A DNA stretch of 46,931 nt from positions 1 through 46,931 of the forward strand of contig CANRLK010000011.1 of NCBI GenBank assembly GCA_947631465.1, read 5' to 3'. Both the position numbers and the translations under genes were made by a program. This DNA comes from an uncultured Clostridia bacterium. Lineage in GTDB: Bacteria > Bacillota > Clostridia > Christensenellales > Borkfalkiaceae. Each line of letters starts with the position of its first letter. Positions within the stretch are counted from its first letter, which is position 1. The notes beneath the pieces were generated by a model. That model was not told where the DNA came from. It ran no database searches and saw only the letters and a list, made by a program, of their open reading frames with translations. Below, in pieces: positions 1-7,837 of the stretch.

Positions 1-51
1 TTTCGCTGTGCCTTTTCTTTTTCATCTTTTATGAGTGATTCTCTGCACGGT

Positions 52-1542
52 TCAACTCAAAGCAAACGAGAGTGAGGTCTCTGCGATCTTATCCGTCCCG
101 ATCACGGTCTTGAAGCGGGCGGGCTTATAGCGCAGGGATTTGAGCGCGTCGGGGACTTCCATGGCGGACAGAAGGTGGATGCGTTTCAAGCCCTTGAAGC
201 TGTCCTTGACGTCATTGCCCGTGAGTGCGTAATACACCGCCTGCGGGAACTTATACGGGCTGTCCGTTGCGGCGACGATCATGGGACGGGGCTCGGCGTT
301 GAGGTCCTCTCCCCGCTTTCTGCTGTATAGCCGCGCGACGTGCACGGCAACGCCCGTATGGGTATCGAGGGGATAGTTGAACTCCTCAAAAAATTCATAG
401 ACGCATTCGACGGTATCCTCTTCGCTCGCATAGCCGCCGAAGAAGCATTCGAGCTTTTTCATCTCCTCGGGGCGAAGGGTGAACCTGCCCGTGCCCGCGA
501 GCGATTTCATGCGCTCCACCGTGAGCGCGGCGTCCCGCCCCGTGAGCTCGAACACCAGCCGCTCGATGTTGCAGGCGGATTGCACGTCGAGACAGGGCGA
601 CATCGTGCGGTAAAACGGACGCTTGCGGTCAAACACGCCGCGCGAGAAAAATTCCGACAGCGTATTGTTTCGGTTGGACGCGCACACGAGCGTACCGAGC
701 GGAAGCCCCATCTCCTTCGCATAATAGGCAGCGAGCAAGCCCGCAAAGTTCCCCGCGGGAACGGAGACGTCCACCGCCTTTCCGTCCTCGATCTCGCCCG
801 AAGAGACGAGATCCAAATACGCCGAGAAATAGCAAGCCGTCATCGGCAGGAGCTTGCCGACGTTGATGGAGCTCGCGGTCGAAAGCGCAATGCCGTTTTC
901 CATGAGCTTGTCCCGATTCTCCTCGGAGCGCAAGAACTTTTTCACGCCCGCCTGACATTCGTCGAACGTGCCACGGACGGCGATCGAGTCGAGGTTGTCC
1001 CCCTCCTGCGTCGTCAGTTGCAGCCGCTGCATTTTGGAGACTCCCTCTTCGGGATAGAACACGGCGGCGCGGACATTTTCTCTGCCACGGAAGGTCTCCA
1101 TGATCGCCTTGCCGTCGTCCCCGCTCGTCGCCGTGACGAGCAGCAGTTTCTCCTTCCTGCCGAGCGCCTCCTGGCTCTTTTCGAAAAGATAGGGCAAGAC
1201 CGCCATGCCGAGGTCCGCATACGCGCAGGTAGGACCGTGGAACAGCTCCAAAATGAAGAGCCCGTCCTCGATTTTTACGAGCGGCACGGGATCTTCGCCC
1301 TCGAACCTTTCACATGCGCCCTGCATTTCGGCAAGCAGTTCTTCCCGGTCGACGTCGAAAAATTTCGCTAAAATGTGCGCCGCGCGCTCGGGATAGCTCA
1401 TGGAGAGCATCTCTTCCCGTTCGGACGCAGAAATTTGCGGGAAGCTCTCGGGCACATACAGTCCGCCCCCTTCCGCGATCCCGCGCAGGACCGCTTCCGC
1501 CGCGCTTACCTTGTCTCCCCCTCTCGTACTGACAAAATCCAT
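52..1542 (-). CDS. Threonine synthase homologue lacking the PLP lysine
   Basis: 496 residues, full length for the ThrC family (fold type II PLP enzymes that convert O-phosphohomoserine to threonine in the cytoplasm). Family landmarks are visible: an N-terminal 'STRGG' start, 'ELFHGPTCAYADLGM' near residues 98-112, 'TATSGDDG', 'SINVGKLLP', 'VPAGNFAG' and a C-terminal 'SPYKFP'. The motif that normally reads FKD, whose Lys forms the Schiff base with PLP, reads Y-A-D here; the Ala109 codon (GCG) is at 1216-1218. The usual SGDTG and GNFGN loops also read SGDDG and GNFAG. The frame is intact, so this is not a decayed gene. It is last in a minus-strand gene series, after a hairpin. I infer a pseudoenzyme or repurposed paralogue; catalysis as a normal ThrC is doubtful. 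Family assignment is firm, function is not. Confidence 0.9.
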   Translation of the reverse strand: MDFVSTRGGDKVSAAEAVLRGIAEGGGLYVPESFPQISASEREEMLSMSYPERAAHILAKFFDVDREELLAEMQGACERFEGEDPVPLVKIEDGLFILELFHGPTCAYADLGMAVLPYLFEKSQEALGRKEKLLLVTATSGDDGKAIMETFRGRENVRAAVFYPEEGVSKMQRLQLTTQEGDNLDSIAVRGTFDECQAGVKKFLRSEENRDKLMENGIALSTASSINVGKLLPMTACYFSAYLDLVSSGEIEDGKAVDVSVPAGNFAGLLAAYYAKEMGLPLGTLVCASNRNNTLSEFFSRGVFDRKRPFYRTMSPCLDVQSACNIERLVFELTGRDAALTVERMKSLAGTGRFTLRPEEMKKLECFFGGYASEEDTVECVYEFFEEFNYPLDTHTGVAVHVARLYSRKRGEDLNAEPRPMIVAATDSPYKFPQAVYYALTGNDVKDSFKGLKRIHLLSAMEVPDALKSLRYKPARFKTVIGTDKIAETSLSFALS

Positions 1543-1569
1543 AATTTTTCCTCATCCTTCATAGCCTAA

Positions 1570-1592
1570 ACCGTCCCGCGGTGCGGGACGGT
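1570..1592 (-). terminator. GC-rich hairpin between the P-loop gene and the ThrC-like gene
   Basis: Perfect 10-bp stem (ACCGTCCCGC / GCGGGACGGT) with a 3-nt loop. On the minus strand only two or three T follow, so it may be a weak terminator or an mRNA-stabilising hairpin rather than a full stop. Confidence 0.5.
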
Positions 1593-1623
1593 GGCATTTC
1601 GACTTCTTTTTGATTCCTTGGGA

Positions 1624-2031
1624 TTATAAGTACTTCTTCGCAAAATCGGGCAGCTCTTCTTCCGAGCAGCTGCAAGTGAGATACATCTTCAATCCGCGAA
1701 GATCGCAGAGCTTTTCGAGCATGTAAAAGATCTGCGCCATGTCCTTGACCGCCTTGCCCGTGATACGAGTGATTCCGTCGACAAAGACATATTCGTTGTC
1801 GTAGCTTCCCGCGGCAGCGCCCTTGATGAACCCGCAAAGCGCGTCCTCTCCCGCGATGGAATAGTCGGAAACGTCGATAAAGCGGATCTGACGCTTCAAG
1901 TCGTACATGTACCGCTTGGTATCGGTGATGAACATCAAATGTCCCTTTGCGGTCTCGACCGCTTCGTTCGCCGCGTCGATGATTTTCTTGGTCTTTCCGC
2001 TTCCCTTGCTGCCGACGATGATTTTGATCAT
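1624..2031 (-). CDS. Small P-loop ATP-binding protein, unknown role
   Basis: 135 residues starting at MIKII. This start is chosen because AGGAGG lies just upstream on the minus strand; an upstream in-frame ATG would add 13 basic residues and lacks such a site. A Walker A motif, GSKGSGKT, lies at residues 6-13 and a Walker B-like 'YVFVDG' near residue 80. No second domain, signal peptide or membrane segment is visible. Short soluble P-loop proteins like this occur in Clostridia and are sometimes labelled ATP-binding or PilT-like, but I do not recognise a specific function. It has its own promoter (2078-2106), and a 6-bp GC hairpin (2049-2062) sits between promoter and ribosome binding site. 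Confidence 0.75.
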   Translation of the reverse strand: MIKIIVGSKGSGKTKKIIDAANEAVETAKGHLMFITDTKRYMYDLKRQIRFIDVSDYSIAGEDALCGFIKGAAAGSYDNEYVFVDGITRITGKAVKDMAQIFYMLEKLCDLRGLKMYLTCSCSEEELPDFAKKYL

Positions 2032-2077
2032 GCTTTTCCTCCTGTGCCGCCGAACGGCGGACCTTTTCATTATTTCT

Positions 2078-2106
2078 ATTGTATCAACTTTTTATTTGTT
2101 TTTCAA
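2078..2106 (-). promoter_or_regulatory. Sigma-A promoter for the small P-loop gene
   Basis: On the minus strand TTGAAA (2101-2106) and TACAAT (2078-2083) are separated by 17 bp, about 50 bp upstream of the ATG at 2031. Confidence 0.65.
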
Positions 2107-2147
2107 GAGGTTTTGGAAAAAAACTTTCCTCTTTTTTTGCCTTTTTC

Positions 2148-3344
2148 TTACGAAAGCGACTCGATAAACGTCTCGATGCGGTCGAGCCCCTTCAAAAGAT
2201 CTTCCATGGACAGCGAATAGCTGAGCCGCACGCAGTCGTCCGCGCCGAACGCCTTCCCGGGAACGGTCGCTACCTTCTGCGTTTCGAGCAGCGCGCTCGC
2301 AAAATCCACCGAGTCCTTGATGACCTTCTCCCCGCACTTCTTGCCGTATAAGTTCTCGACGACAATCATCACATAGAACGCCCCCTCGGGCACGACGCAA
2401 TAGACGTCCTTCATCGTCTTGATCTTTTTGAGCATCGCCTCTCTGCGCTCCGCAAAGATCTTGACCATGCCGCTCACGGTCTCGGGCGGAGATTGGAGCG
2501 CGGCAAGCGTCGCATACTGCGCGATCGAGTTCGGATTGCTCGTCGCATGGCTCTGGAAGGAGTCGATCGCCTTGGCAACGTCGCTCGGCGCGGCAAGATA
2601 CCCGATCCGCCAGCCCGTCATCGCATACGTCTTGGAGACGCCGTTCACGAGCACGGTATGCTCTTTCATCTTCTCCGAACATGCCGCCATCGAGAAGGGC
2701 TTCGCGTCCGTATAGACGAGCTTTTCATAGATCTCGTCGGACAGGACGAAGATCCCCGCCTCTTCGCAGACCTTGGCAAGCGCGCGCACTTCGCTCTCCG
2801 TATATACCGCGCCCGTCGGGTTGCTCGGCGAGTTGAAGATCAACATCTTGGTCTTTTGCGTGATCGCCTCTTTGAGCTGCTCGGGCGTGATCTTGAAACC
2901 GTTGTTCCTGTCCGCATGCACGATGACGGGCACGCCGCCGAGCACCTTGACGACCTCGGGATAGGTCAGCCAATAGGGCGCGGGGATGATCACCTCGTCC
3001 CCCTCTTCGACGAGCGCGCAGCAGGCATTGAAGATGGAATGCTTCGCCCCGCACGAGACGATGATCTGCGAGGGCTCATAAGTCAGCCCGTTGTCTTTTT
3101 GAAGTTTTTCGCAAATCGCGCGGCGCAGTTCGGGAATGCCCGAAGAGGGCGTGTATTTTGTAAGTCCCTTCTCGATCGCCGCTTTTGCCGCCGCCGCAAT
3201 GGGCGCGGGAGTGGGAAAATCGGGTTCGCCGACGCCGAAGTTGACGACGTCCTCGCCCGCCGCCTTCATCGCCTTCGCCTTCGCGCTGATCGCAAGCGTC
3301 AGCGAGGGCGAGATCTGACAGATCCGCTTTGCAAGTCTTTCCAT
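2148..3344 (-). CDS. Class I/II PLP aminotransferase (aspartate aminotransferase type)
   Basis: 398 residues, normal for the fold type I subfamily that includes Bacillus-type aspartate aminotransferases. It transfers an amino group between aspartate or a related amino acid and 2-oxoglutarate, using PLP in the cytoplasm. Visible motifs: 'GVGEPDF' at the N-terminus, 'YTPSSG', 'SPSNPTGAVY', 'LSDEIYEKLVY', and the PLP-lysine motif 'SKTYAMTGWRIGY' near residue 240. The C-terminal 'CVRLSYS' carries the substrate-carboxylate Arg. It follows prfA with a 43-bp gap and may share its transcript. Substrate range (aspartate, aromatic or branched-chain) cannot be settled from sequence alone. Confidence 0.92.
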   Translation of the reverse strand: MERLAKRICQISPSLTLAISAKAKAMKAAGEDVVNFGVGEPDFPTPAPIAAAAKAAIEKGLTKYTPSSGIPELRRAICEKLQKDNGLTYEPSQIIVSCGAKHSIFNACCALVEEGDEVIIPAPYWLTYPEVVKVLGGVPVIVHADRNNGFKITPEQLKEAITQKTKMLIFNSPSNPTGAVYTESEVRALAKVCEEAGIFVLSDEIYEKLVYTDAKPFSMAACSEKMKEHTVLVNGVSKTYAMTGWRIGYLAAPSDVAKAIDSFQSHATSNPNSIAQYATLAALQSPPETVSGMVKIFAERREAMLKKIKTMKDVYCVVPEGAFYVMIVVENLYGKKCGEKVIKDSVDFASALLETQKVATVPGKAFGADDCVRLSYSLSMEDLLKGLDRIETFIESLS

Positions 3345-3387
3345 AAAAATGAATTTCTCCGTTTTGTATTATTCTTTCTCTATGAGT

Positions 3388-4476
3388 TTATTCGTCGGAC
3401 TCTTTGGCGCTCAAAAGCTGCGCTTCCCGATTGGCACGGGCAAGCGCGTCGATCATCTCGTCGAGATCGCCCGACAAAAAATTCTCCATGGAATGCAGGC
3501 TGAGCCCGATCCTGTGGTCGGTGATCCGGCTCTGGGGGAAGTTGTAGGTGCGGATGCGCTCGCTCCTGTCCCCCGTGCCGACGAGGCTCTTCCTGTTTTG
3601 CGCTTCCGCGCTGTCCTGCCGCGTGCGGTAGTAGTCGAGAAGCCGCGCCCGCAGAACTTTATACGCCTTTTCCTTGTTTTTGAGCTGGCTGCGCTCGTCC
3701 TGGCAGGTGACGACAATGCCCGTCGGGAAATGGGTGAGTCTGATCGCCGTCTCGGTCTTGTTGACCTTCTGCCCGCCCGCGCCCGACGAACGGTAGAGGT
3801 CGATCCGAAGGTCCTTTTCGTCGATCTCGACTTCCACGTCCTCCGCCTCGGGAAGAACCGCGACCGTCGCCGTGGACGTATGGATCCTGCCCTGCGATTC
3901 GGTCTCGGGGACCCGCTGGACGCGGTGCACCCCGCTCTCGTATTTGAGCCTGCCGTATGCGTCCTTGCCCGATATGTTGACGATCGCCTCTTTCATGCCG
4001 CCGAGTTCGGTCTCGTTGAGGCTCACGGGCTCAAACGAAAACCGCTTGCGCTCGCAATAGCCGCGATACATCCGATAGAGCACCGCACAAAAAAGCGCGG
4101 CTTCCTCGCCGCCCGCGCCCGCCCGTATTTCGAGCGTACACCCGCGCGCGTCCTTTTCATCCTTGGGAAGAAGCAGCAGTTTGAGCTCCTCGTGGATGCG
4201 TTCGAGCGTCTCCCGAAGGGCATAGCCCTCTTCGAGCAGAAGCTCTTTCATCTCGCCCGACTCCCGTTCCGCCTCTTCGAAGGCGGCGTTCATCTCCCGC
4301 TCGACGGAGAGATATTTTTGAAAGGTCTCATGGAGAGGCTCGATCTGAGCGCGCTCCTTGTTGAGACGGGTATAGGTTTCCAAATCGGCGAGCGTCTCGG
4401 GCGCGGAGAGCTTTTCCGTGAGCTTTCCGTACCGCTCGGAGATCTCGGTCAATTTTTTTTGCATTTCAGAAGACAA
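3388..4476 (-). CDS. prfA: Peptide chain release factor 1
   Basis: 362 residues, typical RF1 length. RF1 recognises UAA and UAG and triggers peptide release on the ribosome. The catalytic GGQ lies in 'SSGAGGQKVNKTETAIRLTH' (around residue 235). The stop-codon reading loop reads 'RVPETES', matching the PxT signature of RF1 rather than the SPF of RF2. Its 5' end overlaps the 3' end of the DUF1385-PrmC gene by 11 bp. That partner methylates the glutamine of the GGQ, so modifier and substrate are encoded together and probably translationally coupled. Confidence 0.97.
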   Translation of the reverse strand: MSSEMQKKLTEISERYGKLTEKLSAPETLADLETYTRLNKERAQIEPLHETFQKYLSVEREMNAAFEEAERESGEMKELLLEEGYALRETLERIHEELKLLLLPKDEKDARGCTLEIRAGAGGEEAALFCAVLYRMYRGYCERKRFSFEPVSLNETELGGMKEAIVNISGKDAYGRLKYESGVHRVQRVPETESQGRIHTSTATVAVLPEAEDVEVEIDEKDLRIDLYRSSGAGGQKVNKTETAIRLTHFPTGIVVTCQDERSQLKNKEKAYKVLRARLLDYYRTRQDSAEAQNRKSLVGTGDRSERIRTYNFPQSRITDHRIGLSLHSMENFLSGDLDEMIDALARANREAQLLSAKESDE

Positions 4477-6286
4477 TCTTGACGACCCGCTCCTTTCCTT
4501 CCAAGTCCTTTACGACGATCGCATAGTCGCACTTCGAGAAGATCTTCAAAATTTCGCGCGCCTGTCCGTCGCCGCACTCCATCATGAGCGTCCCCCCGCG
4601 CACGAGATACTTTTGCACCTTTTCGGCGATCCTGCGATAGAACCAAAGTCCGTCCTCGCCGCCGTCGAGCGCAAGTTTGGGCTCGAAATCGCGCACTTCC
4701 CGTTGAAGATGTTCGATCTCCCCCGTCTTGATATATGGCGGGTTCGCCGTGATGAGATTGAATTTTCCCTTGATATTTTCGAAAAGATCGCTCTTGACGA
4801 GCATGACGTTCGCCTTGTTGAGCCGCACGTTTTCGCGCGCGACTTCCAACGCCTCTTCCGAGATGTCCGCCGCGATCATTGTGATGTTCTTGTCCTTTGC
4901 CGCCTCGCAGGCGACCGCCACCGCGACCGCGCCGCTGCCCGTGCAAAGATCGAGCACCTTGTCTCCGTCCGTAAGCGCATTGACCGCCTGCTGCACGAGC
5001 ACTTCGGTCTCGGGACGGGGAATGAGCACCCGCTCGTCTACCTTGATGGAATACCCGTAAAAGTCGGTGTTGCCGATGATATACCAAAGCGGACGCCCCG
5101 TCAGACGCTCTTCGAAGAGCGCCAAGATCTTGCCGCACTCCTTTTGCGTGATCACCCGCTCGCTTTTGAGCGCGCTCCTCGGAATGTTGAGCGTGAGGCT
5201 CAAAATCCACTCCGCATCCGCCTCTTCGATCCCCTTGTGTGCAAAACGCGCCTTCATCATCTCCGAAAGTTTGGTGAGCTTGGTCTCGGTGACGAAGGTC
5301 TTTTCGGGGGATTCGGGGTCTTTGTCCATGTCGAGCACCTTTTCAAACGCCATGATGGCGCATTCGATCATTTTGTCGTCGGGCTCGCGCGTCGTGAGTT
5401 TCTGCAAGAGATACCCCGGCGCTTTGAGCGGAAATACGAGCGGAGACTGCACCCGCGCAAGGAGCTTCAATACTTCATACGACACCCCCGCAACGACGGG
5501 AAGCATCGCAAGCCGTATCAAGAACAGGATAAGGCGGTTGAGCGCGGGCGAAGGGGTGGTGATATAGGCGTCGAGCAACCACCCGAGCAGCGCAAAGAGG
5601 ATGATGGAAATGAACATGACGAGGAACAAAAAGGTCGTCCCGCAGCGGTCGTGCATGCGCGAACAGCCCCTGACGTTCTCGACGGTGAGTTCCTTTCCGT
5701 ATTCGTAACAGTTGATGGTCTTATGCTCCGCGCCGTGATAGCGATAGGTCTCGCGGAGCGATTTGAAACAAAGGGTAAAGAGTATGTATAAAATGAAGAT
5801 GACGATGCGGAATCCCCCTTCGATGAGATGAAAGTACAGGGGACGCGCCGCACCTTCGGGGAGAAAGGCGTTTGCGATCGCCTCGGTGAGCACGAGCGGA
5901 AGGAAAATAAAAAGACCGACCGCGATGACGACGCCGAGGGCGGTCGCAACCGAGGTCATGATGTCGGACAGACTGATCTTCCACTTTTCCGCAACATACT
6001 TGTTGAGCTTTGAGGGGGCTTCCTCTTCAACGATGACCGCCTCGGAGCTTCGAAGCAGCGCCTGCATGCCGAGCACGAGAGAGAGCACGAAATTGACAAC
6101 GCCGCGCACGAAAACAAGGCGCATCCACTTTTTCCGCTTTTCGGGCGGTGTAATGCGCTTTGCTTCCATTTGTAATTCGCCTTTGTCGTCGCAAACGACG
6201 GTCGCCATGCCCGTCTTTCCCCGCATCATGACGCCCTGTATGACAGCCTGACCGCCGATGTAAGTAAAATGCTTTTTTTTCTTCAT
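4466..6286 (-). CDS. prmC: DUF1385 membrane protein fused to PrmC release-factor methyltransferase
   Basis: 606 residues in one uninterrupted frame. Residues about 1-300 are a DUF1385 (YqhQ-like) domain: 'GGQAVIQGVMMRG', several hydrophobic segments and 'RYHGAEHKTINCYE'. Residues about 325-606 are a complete PrmC/HemK N5-glutamine methyltransferase: the N-terminal helical part, 'RVLIPRPETE', the SAM-binding 'DLCTGSGAVAVAVA' and the catalytic 'NPPYIKTGEI' near residue 517. In many Firmicutes these are separate neighbouring genes between rpmE and prfA. Here a linker joins them with no stop or internal ribosome binding site, so the methyltransferase should be tethered to the membrane. 'GGAG' precedes the start. 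Function of the DUF1385 part is unknown; PrmC activity is well supported. Confidence 0.92.
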   Translation of the reverse strand: MKKKKHFTYIGGQAVIQGVMMRGKTGMATVVCDDKGELQMEAKRITPPEKRKKWMRLVFVRGVVNFVLSLVLGMQALLRSSEAVIVEEEAPSKLNKYVAEKWKISLSDIMTSVATALGVVIAVGLFIFLPLVLTEAIANAFLPEGAARPLYFHLIEGGFRIVIFILYILFTLCFKSLRETYRYHGAEHKTINCYEYGKELTVENVRGCSRMHDRCGTTFLFLVMFISIILFALLGWLLDAYITTPSPALNRLILFLIRLAMLPVVAGVSYEVLKLLARVQSPLVFPLKAPGYLLQKLTTREPDDKMIECAIMAFEKVLDMDKDPESPEKTFVTETKLTKLSEMMKARFAHKGIEEADAEWILSLTLNIPRSALKSERVITQKECGKILALFEERLTGRPLWYIIGNTDFYGYSIKVDERVLIPRPETEVLVQQAVNALTDGDKVLDLCTGSGAVAVAVACEAAKDKNITMIAADISEEALEVARENVRLNKANVMLVKSDLFENIKGKFNLITANPPYIKTGEIEHLQREVRDFEPKLALDGGEDGLWFYRRIAEKVQKYLVRGGTLMMECGDGQAREILKIFSKCDYAIVVKDLEGKERVVKIVF

Positions 6287-6361
6287 ACTTACTCCGTCGC
6301 TTCTCTCTTGCCGCCGTCGCTATCCTATGCGGCAGCCCCGCAGGGCTTTGATAGGGGTCTT

Positions 6362-6574
6362 TCAGATGCCGTATCTTTTCTTGAATTTATCGACCCGCCC
6401 GCCCGTGTCTACGAGCTTCTGTCTGCCCGTAAAGAACGGGTGGCACTTGCTGCAAATATCCACTTTCAAAATGTCCACGTCCTTTGTCGTGCCCGTCTTG
6501 AACGTTTCGCCGCATGCGCATACGACAGTCACCTCATGGTATTTGGGATGAATCTCCGCTTTCATATTTTTCAC
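6362..6574 (-). CDS. rpmE: Ribosomal protein bL31, zinc-binding form
   Basis: 70 residues, normal length. It carries the cysteine pairs of the zinc (C+) form: 'CACG' near residue 18 and 'CSKC' near residue 39, followed by '[20 protein letters not shown]', the signature end of bL31. It is a component of the large subunit near the central protuberance. First gene of the transcript running on to DUF1385-prmC and prfA, from a strong promoter at 6630-6658; GAGGTGA serves as ribosome binding site. Confidence 0.97.
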   Translation of the reverse strand: MKNMKAEIHPKYHEVTVVCACGETFKTGTTKDVDILKVDICSKCHPFFTGRQKLVDTGGRVDKFKKRYGI

Positions 6575-6629
6575 CTCGCTTTGATGGGATTTTTCAAAAA
6601 TATCGAACGGCTCTCAACCGTACGGCTTT

Positions 6630-6658
6630 ATTATATCTCATTTTTCCCCGCTCGTCAA
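6630..6658 (-). promoter_or_regulatory. Sigma-A promoter of the rpmE-prmC-prfA transcript
   Basis: TTGACG (6653-6658) and a perfect TATAAT (6630-6635) on the minus strand, 17-bp spacer, about 55 bp upstream of rpmE. Confidence 0.85.
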
Positions 6659-6736
6659 CTGTTTTTGTCTCCATAAAAAGTTCAAACCGTGCCTTTTTGC
6701 TTTTTTCCGCAAAATCCGCCTTTTTTTCGAAAACGC

Positions 6737-6765
6737 TTGCCAAATGCTTTTCCGTGCGGTATAAT
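6737..6765 (+). promoter_or_regulatory. Sigma-A promoter of the MDR-cls-yfcE transcript
   Basis: TTGCCA (6737-6742), 17-bp spacer, TATAAT (6760-6765); the ribosome binding site GAAGGAG follows just before the ATG at 6805. Confidence 0.85.
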
Positions 6766-6804
6766 ATGATATAATAACAACGAAATTATGAGAAGGAGCT
6801 TTGC

Positions 6805-7812
6805 ATGAACGTCTGGAAGCTGACAGCGGCGAACAATCTTACGAAGTTCGAAGAACCCCCCCGCTCGCAAGAGGGCGCGCTCCGCGTCCGCATCACGAAG
6901 GTCTACGTCAACAGCGGGGACATTCCCATCTTCACGGGGAAATGGCGGGCAAAGTATCCTCTCGTCATGGGCCGCTACGCCGTGGGGCTCGTCGCGGACG
7001 ATACGGGCAGCGCGGGTTTTCCCAAAAATACCCGCGTCCTCTTGCATAACTTCCTGCCCGCCGAAGATACGGGCACGGAAGCCCGCACCTTCACCGAGGA
7101 CGAGTTCCGCATCTGCGGTCAGACAGACGACGGCTTTTTGCGCGATTTTGTCTATGTCCGCGAGCGGGACATGACCCCCCTGCCCGAAGCCGTCAACGAC
7201 GAAAAAGCGCTTCTTCTGCCCCTCGTCGCGCTCGCCAAGGCGACGATCGAGACCCTCAACGTCCAGCGCGGGCAGCACATCGCCGTCATCGGCGCGAACA
7301 CCCTCGGCGTGTTCATTTCAAGACTTTTGATCTATCATCAGGCAGCGCCCCTTCTCATCGACAGCCGCAAAGACCGCTTGGAATTTGCCCGAAACCGCGG
7401 CATCTACTATACTTCCCAAAACGACGAGAACCTCATGAACGTCGTGGGCACGATCACGGGCGGACGGCTCGCGGACGGCGTCGTCTATATCGCGGGCGAC
7501 AACAACGACCTCGCCGACCTGCCCCTGCAAGTCTGCGCGCCCGAAAAACACATCGCCTTTGCGGGGCACGCCTTCTCATCCTTCCCCCTCGAAATGGGCG
7601 ACATCATCAAAAAACGGCTCACCGTCCACGGCGTGTGCGACGGAACGGAAGAGCTCGAAAGCGCGATCAACCTCATCGCGAACAAGGCGGTCGATCTTTC
7701 CGCCTTCCGCTTCACGACTATGTCCGCCGACAAGATCGGCGCGCTCTTTGCGGAATTTGCCGCCTCTCCCGACCGTCCCGCCGACGAAGTACGGGTCATC
7801 AACATGGTATAA
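6805..7812 (+). CDS. MDR-family (alcohol-dehydrogenase-like) protein without zinc ligands
   Basis: 335 residues with the medium-chain dehydrogenase/reductase layout: an N-terminal GroES-like part (residues 1-140) and a Rossmann part with the nucleotide-binding turn 'VIGANTLGVFISRL' near residue 170, then an Asp-containing second strand end ('LLIDSRKDRLEFAR'). The catalytic zinc Cys expected where the protein reads 'YVNSGDIPIF', the GHE motif (here 'GRYAVG') and the four-Cys structural zinc lobe are all absent. It is therefore a non-zinc MDR homologue with unknown substrate. Start chosen at ATG after GAAGGAG. The cardiolipin synthase gene begins 25 bp downstream, so co-expression is likely. 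The family is clear; oxidoreductase activity is not shown. Confidence 0.82.
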   Translation: MNVWKLTAANNLTKFEEPPRSQEGALRVRITKVYVNSGDIPIFTGKWRAKYPLVMGRYAVGLVADDTGSAGFPKNTRVLLHNFLPAEDTGTEARTFTEDEFRICGQTDDGFLRDFVYVRERDMTPLPEAVNDEKALLLPLVALAKATIETLNVQRGQHIAVIGANTLGVFISRLLIYHQAAPLLIDSRKDRLEFARNRGIYYTSQNDENLMNVVGTITGGRLADGVVYIAGDNNDLADLPLQVCAPEKHIAFAGHAFSSFPLEMGDIIKKRLTVHGVCDGTEELESAINLIANKAVDLSAFRFTTMSADKIGALFAEFAASPDRPADEVRVINMV

Positions 7813-7837
7813 CGGTTCCCTTCGCCTTTTTCTACAT

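Noticed and set aside
340..1371. 343-codon plus-strand frame opposite the ThrC-like gene
   Set aside because: Antisense shadow; ThrC motifs are unambiguous on the other strand.
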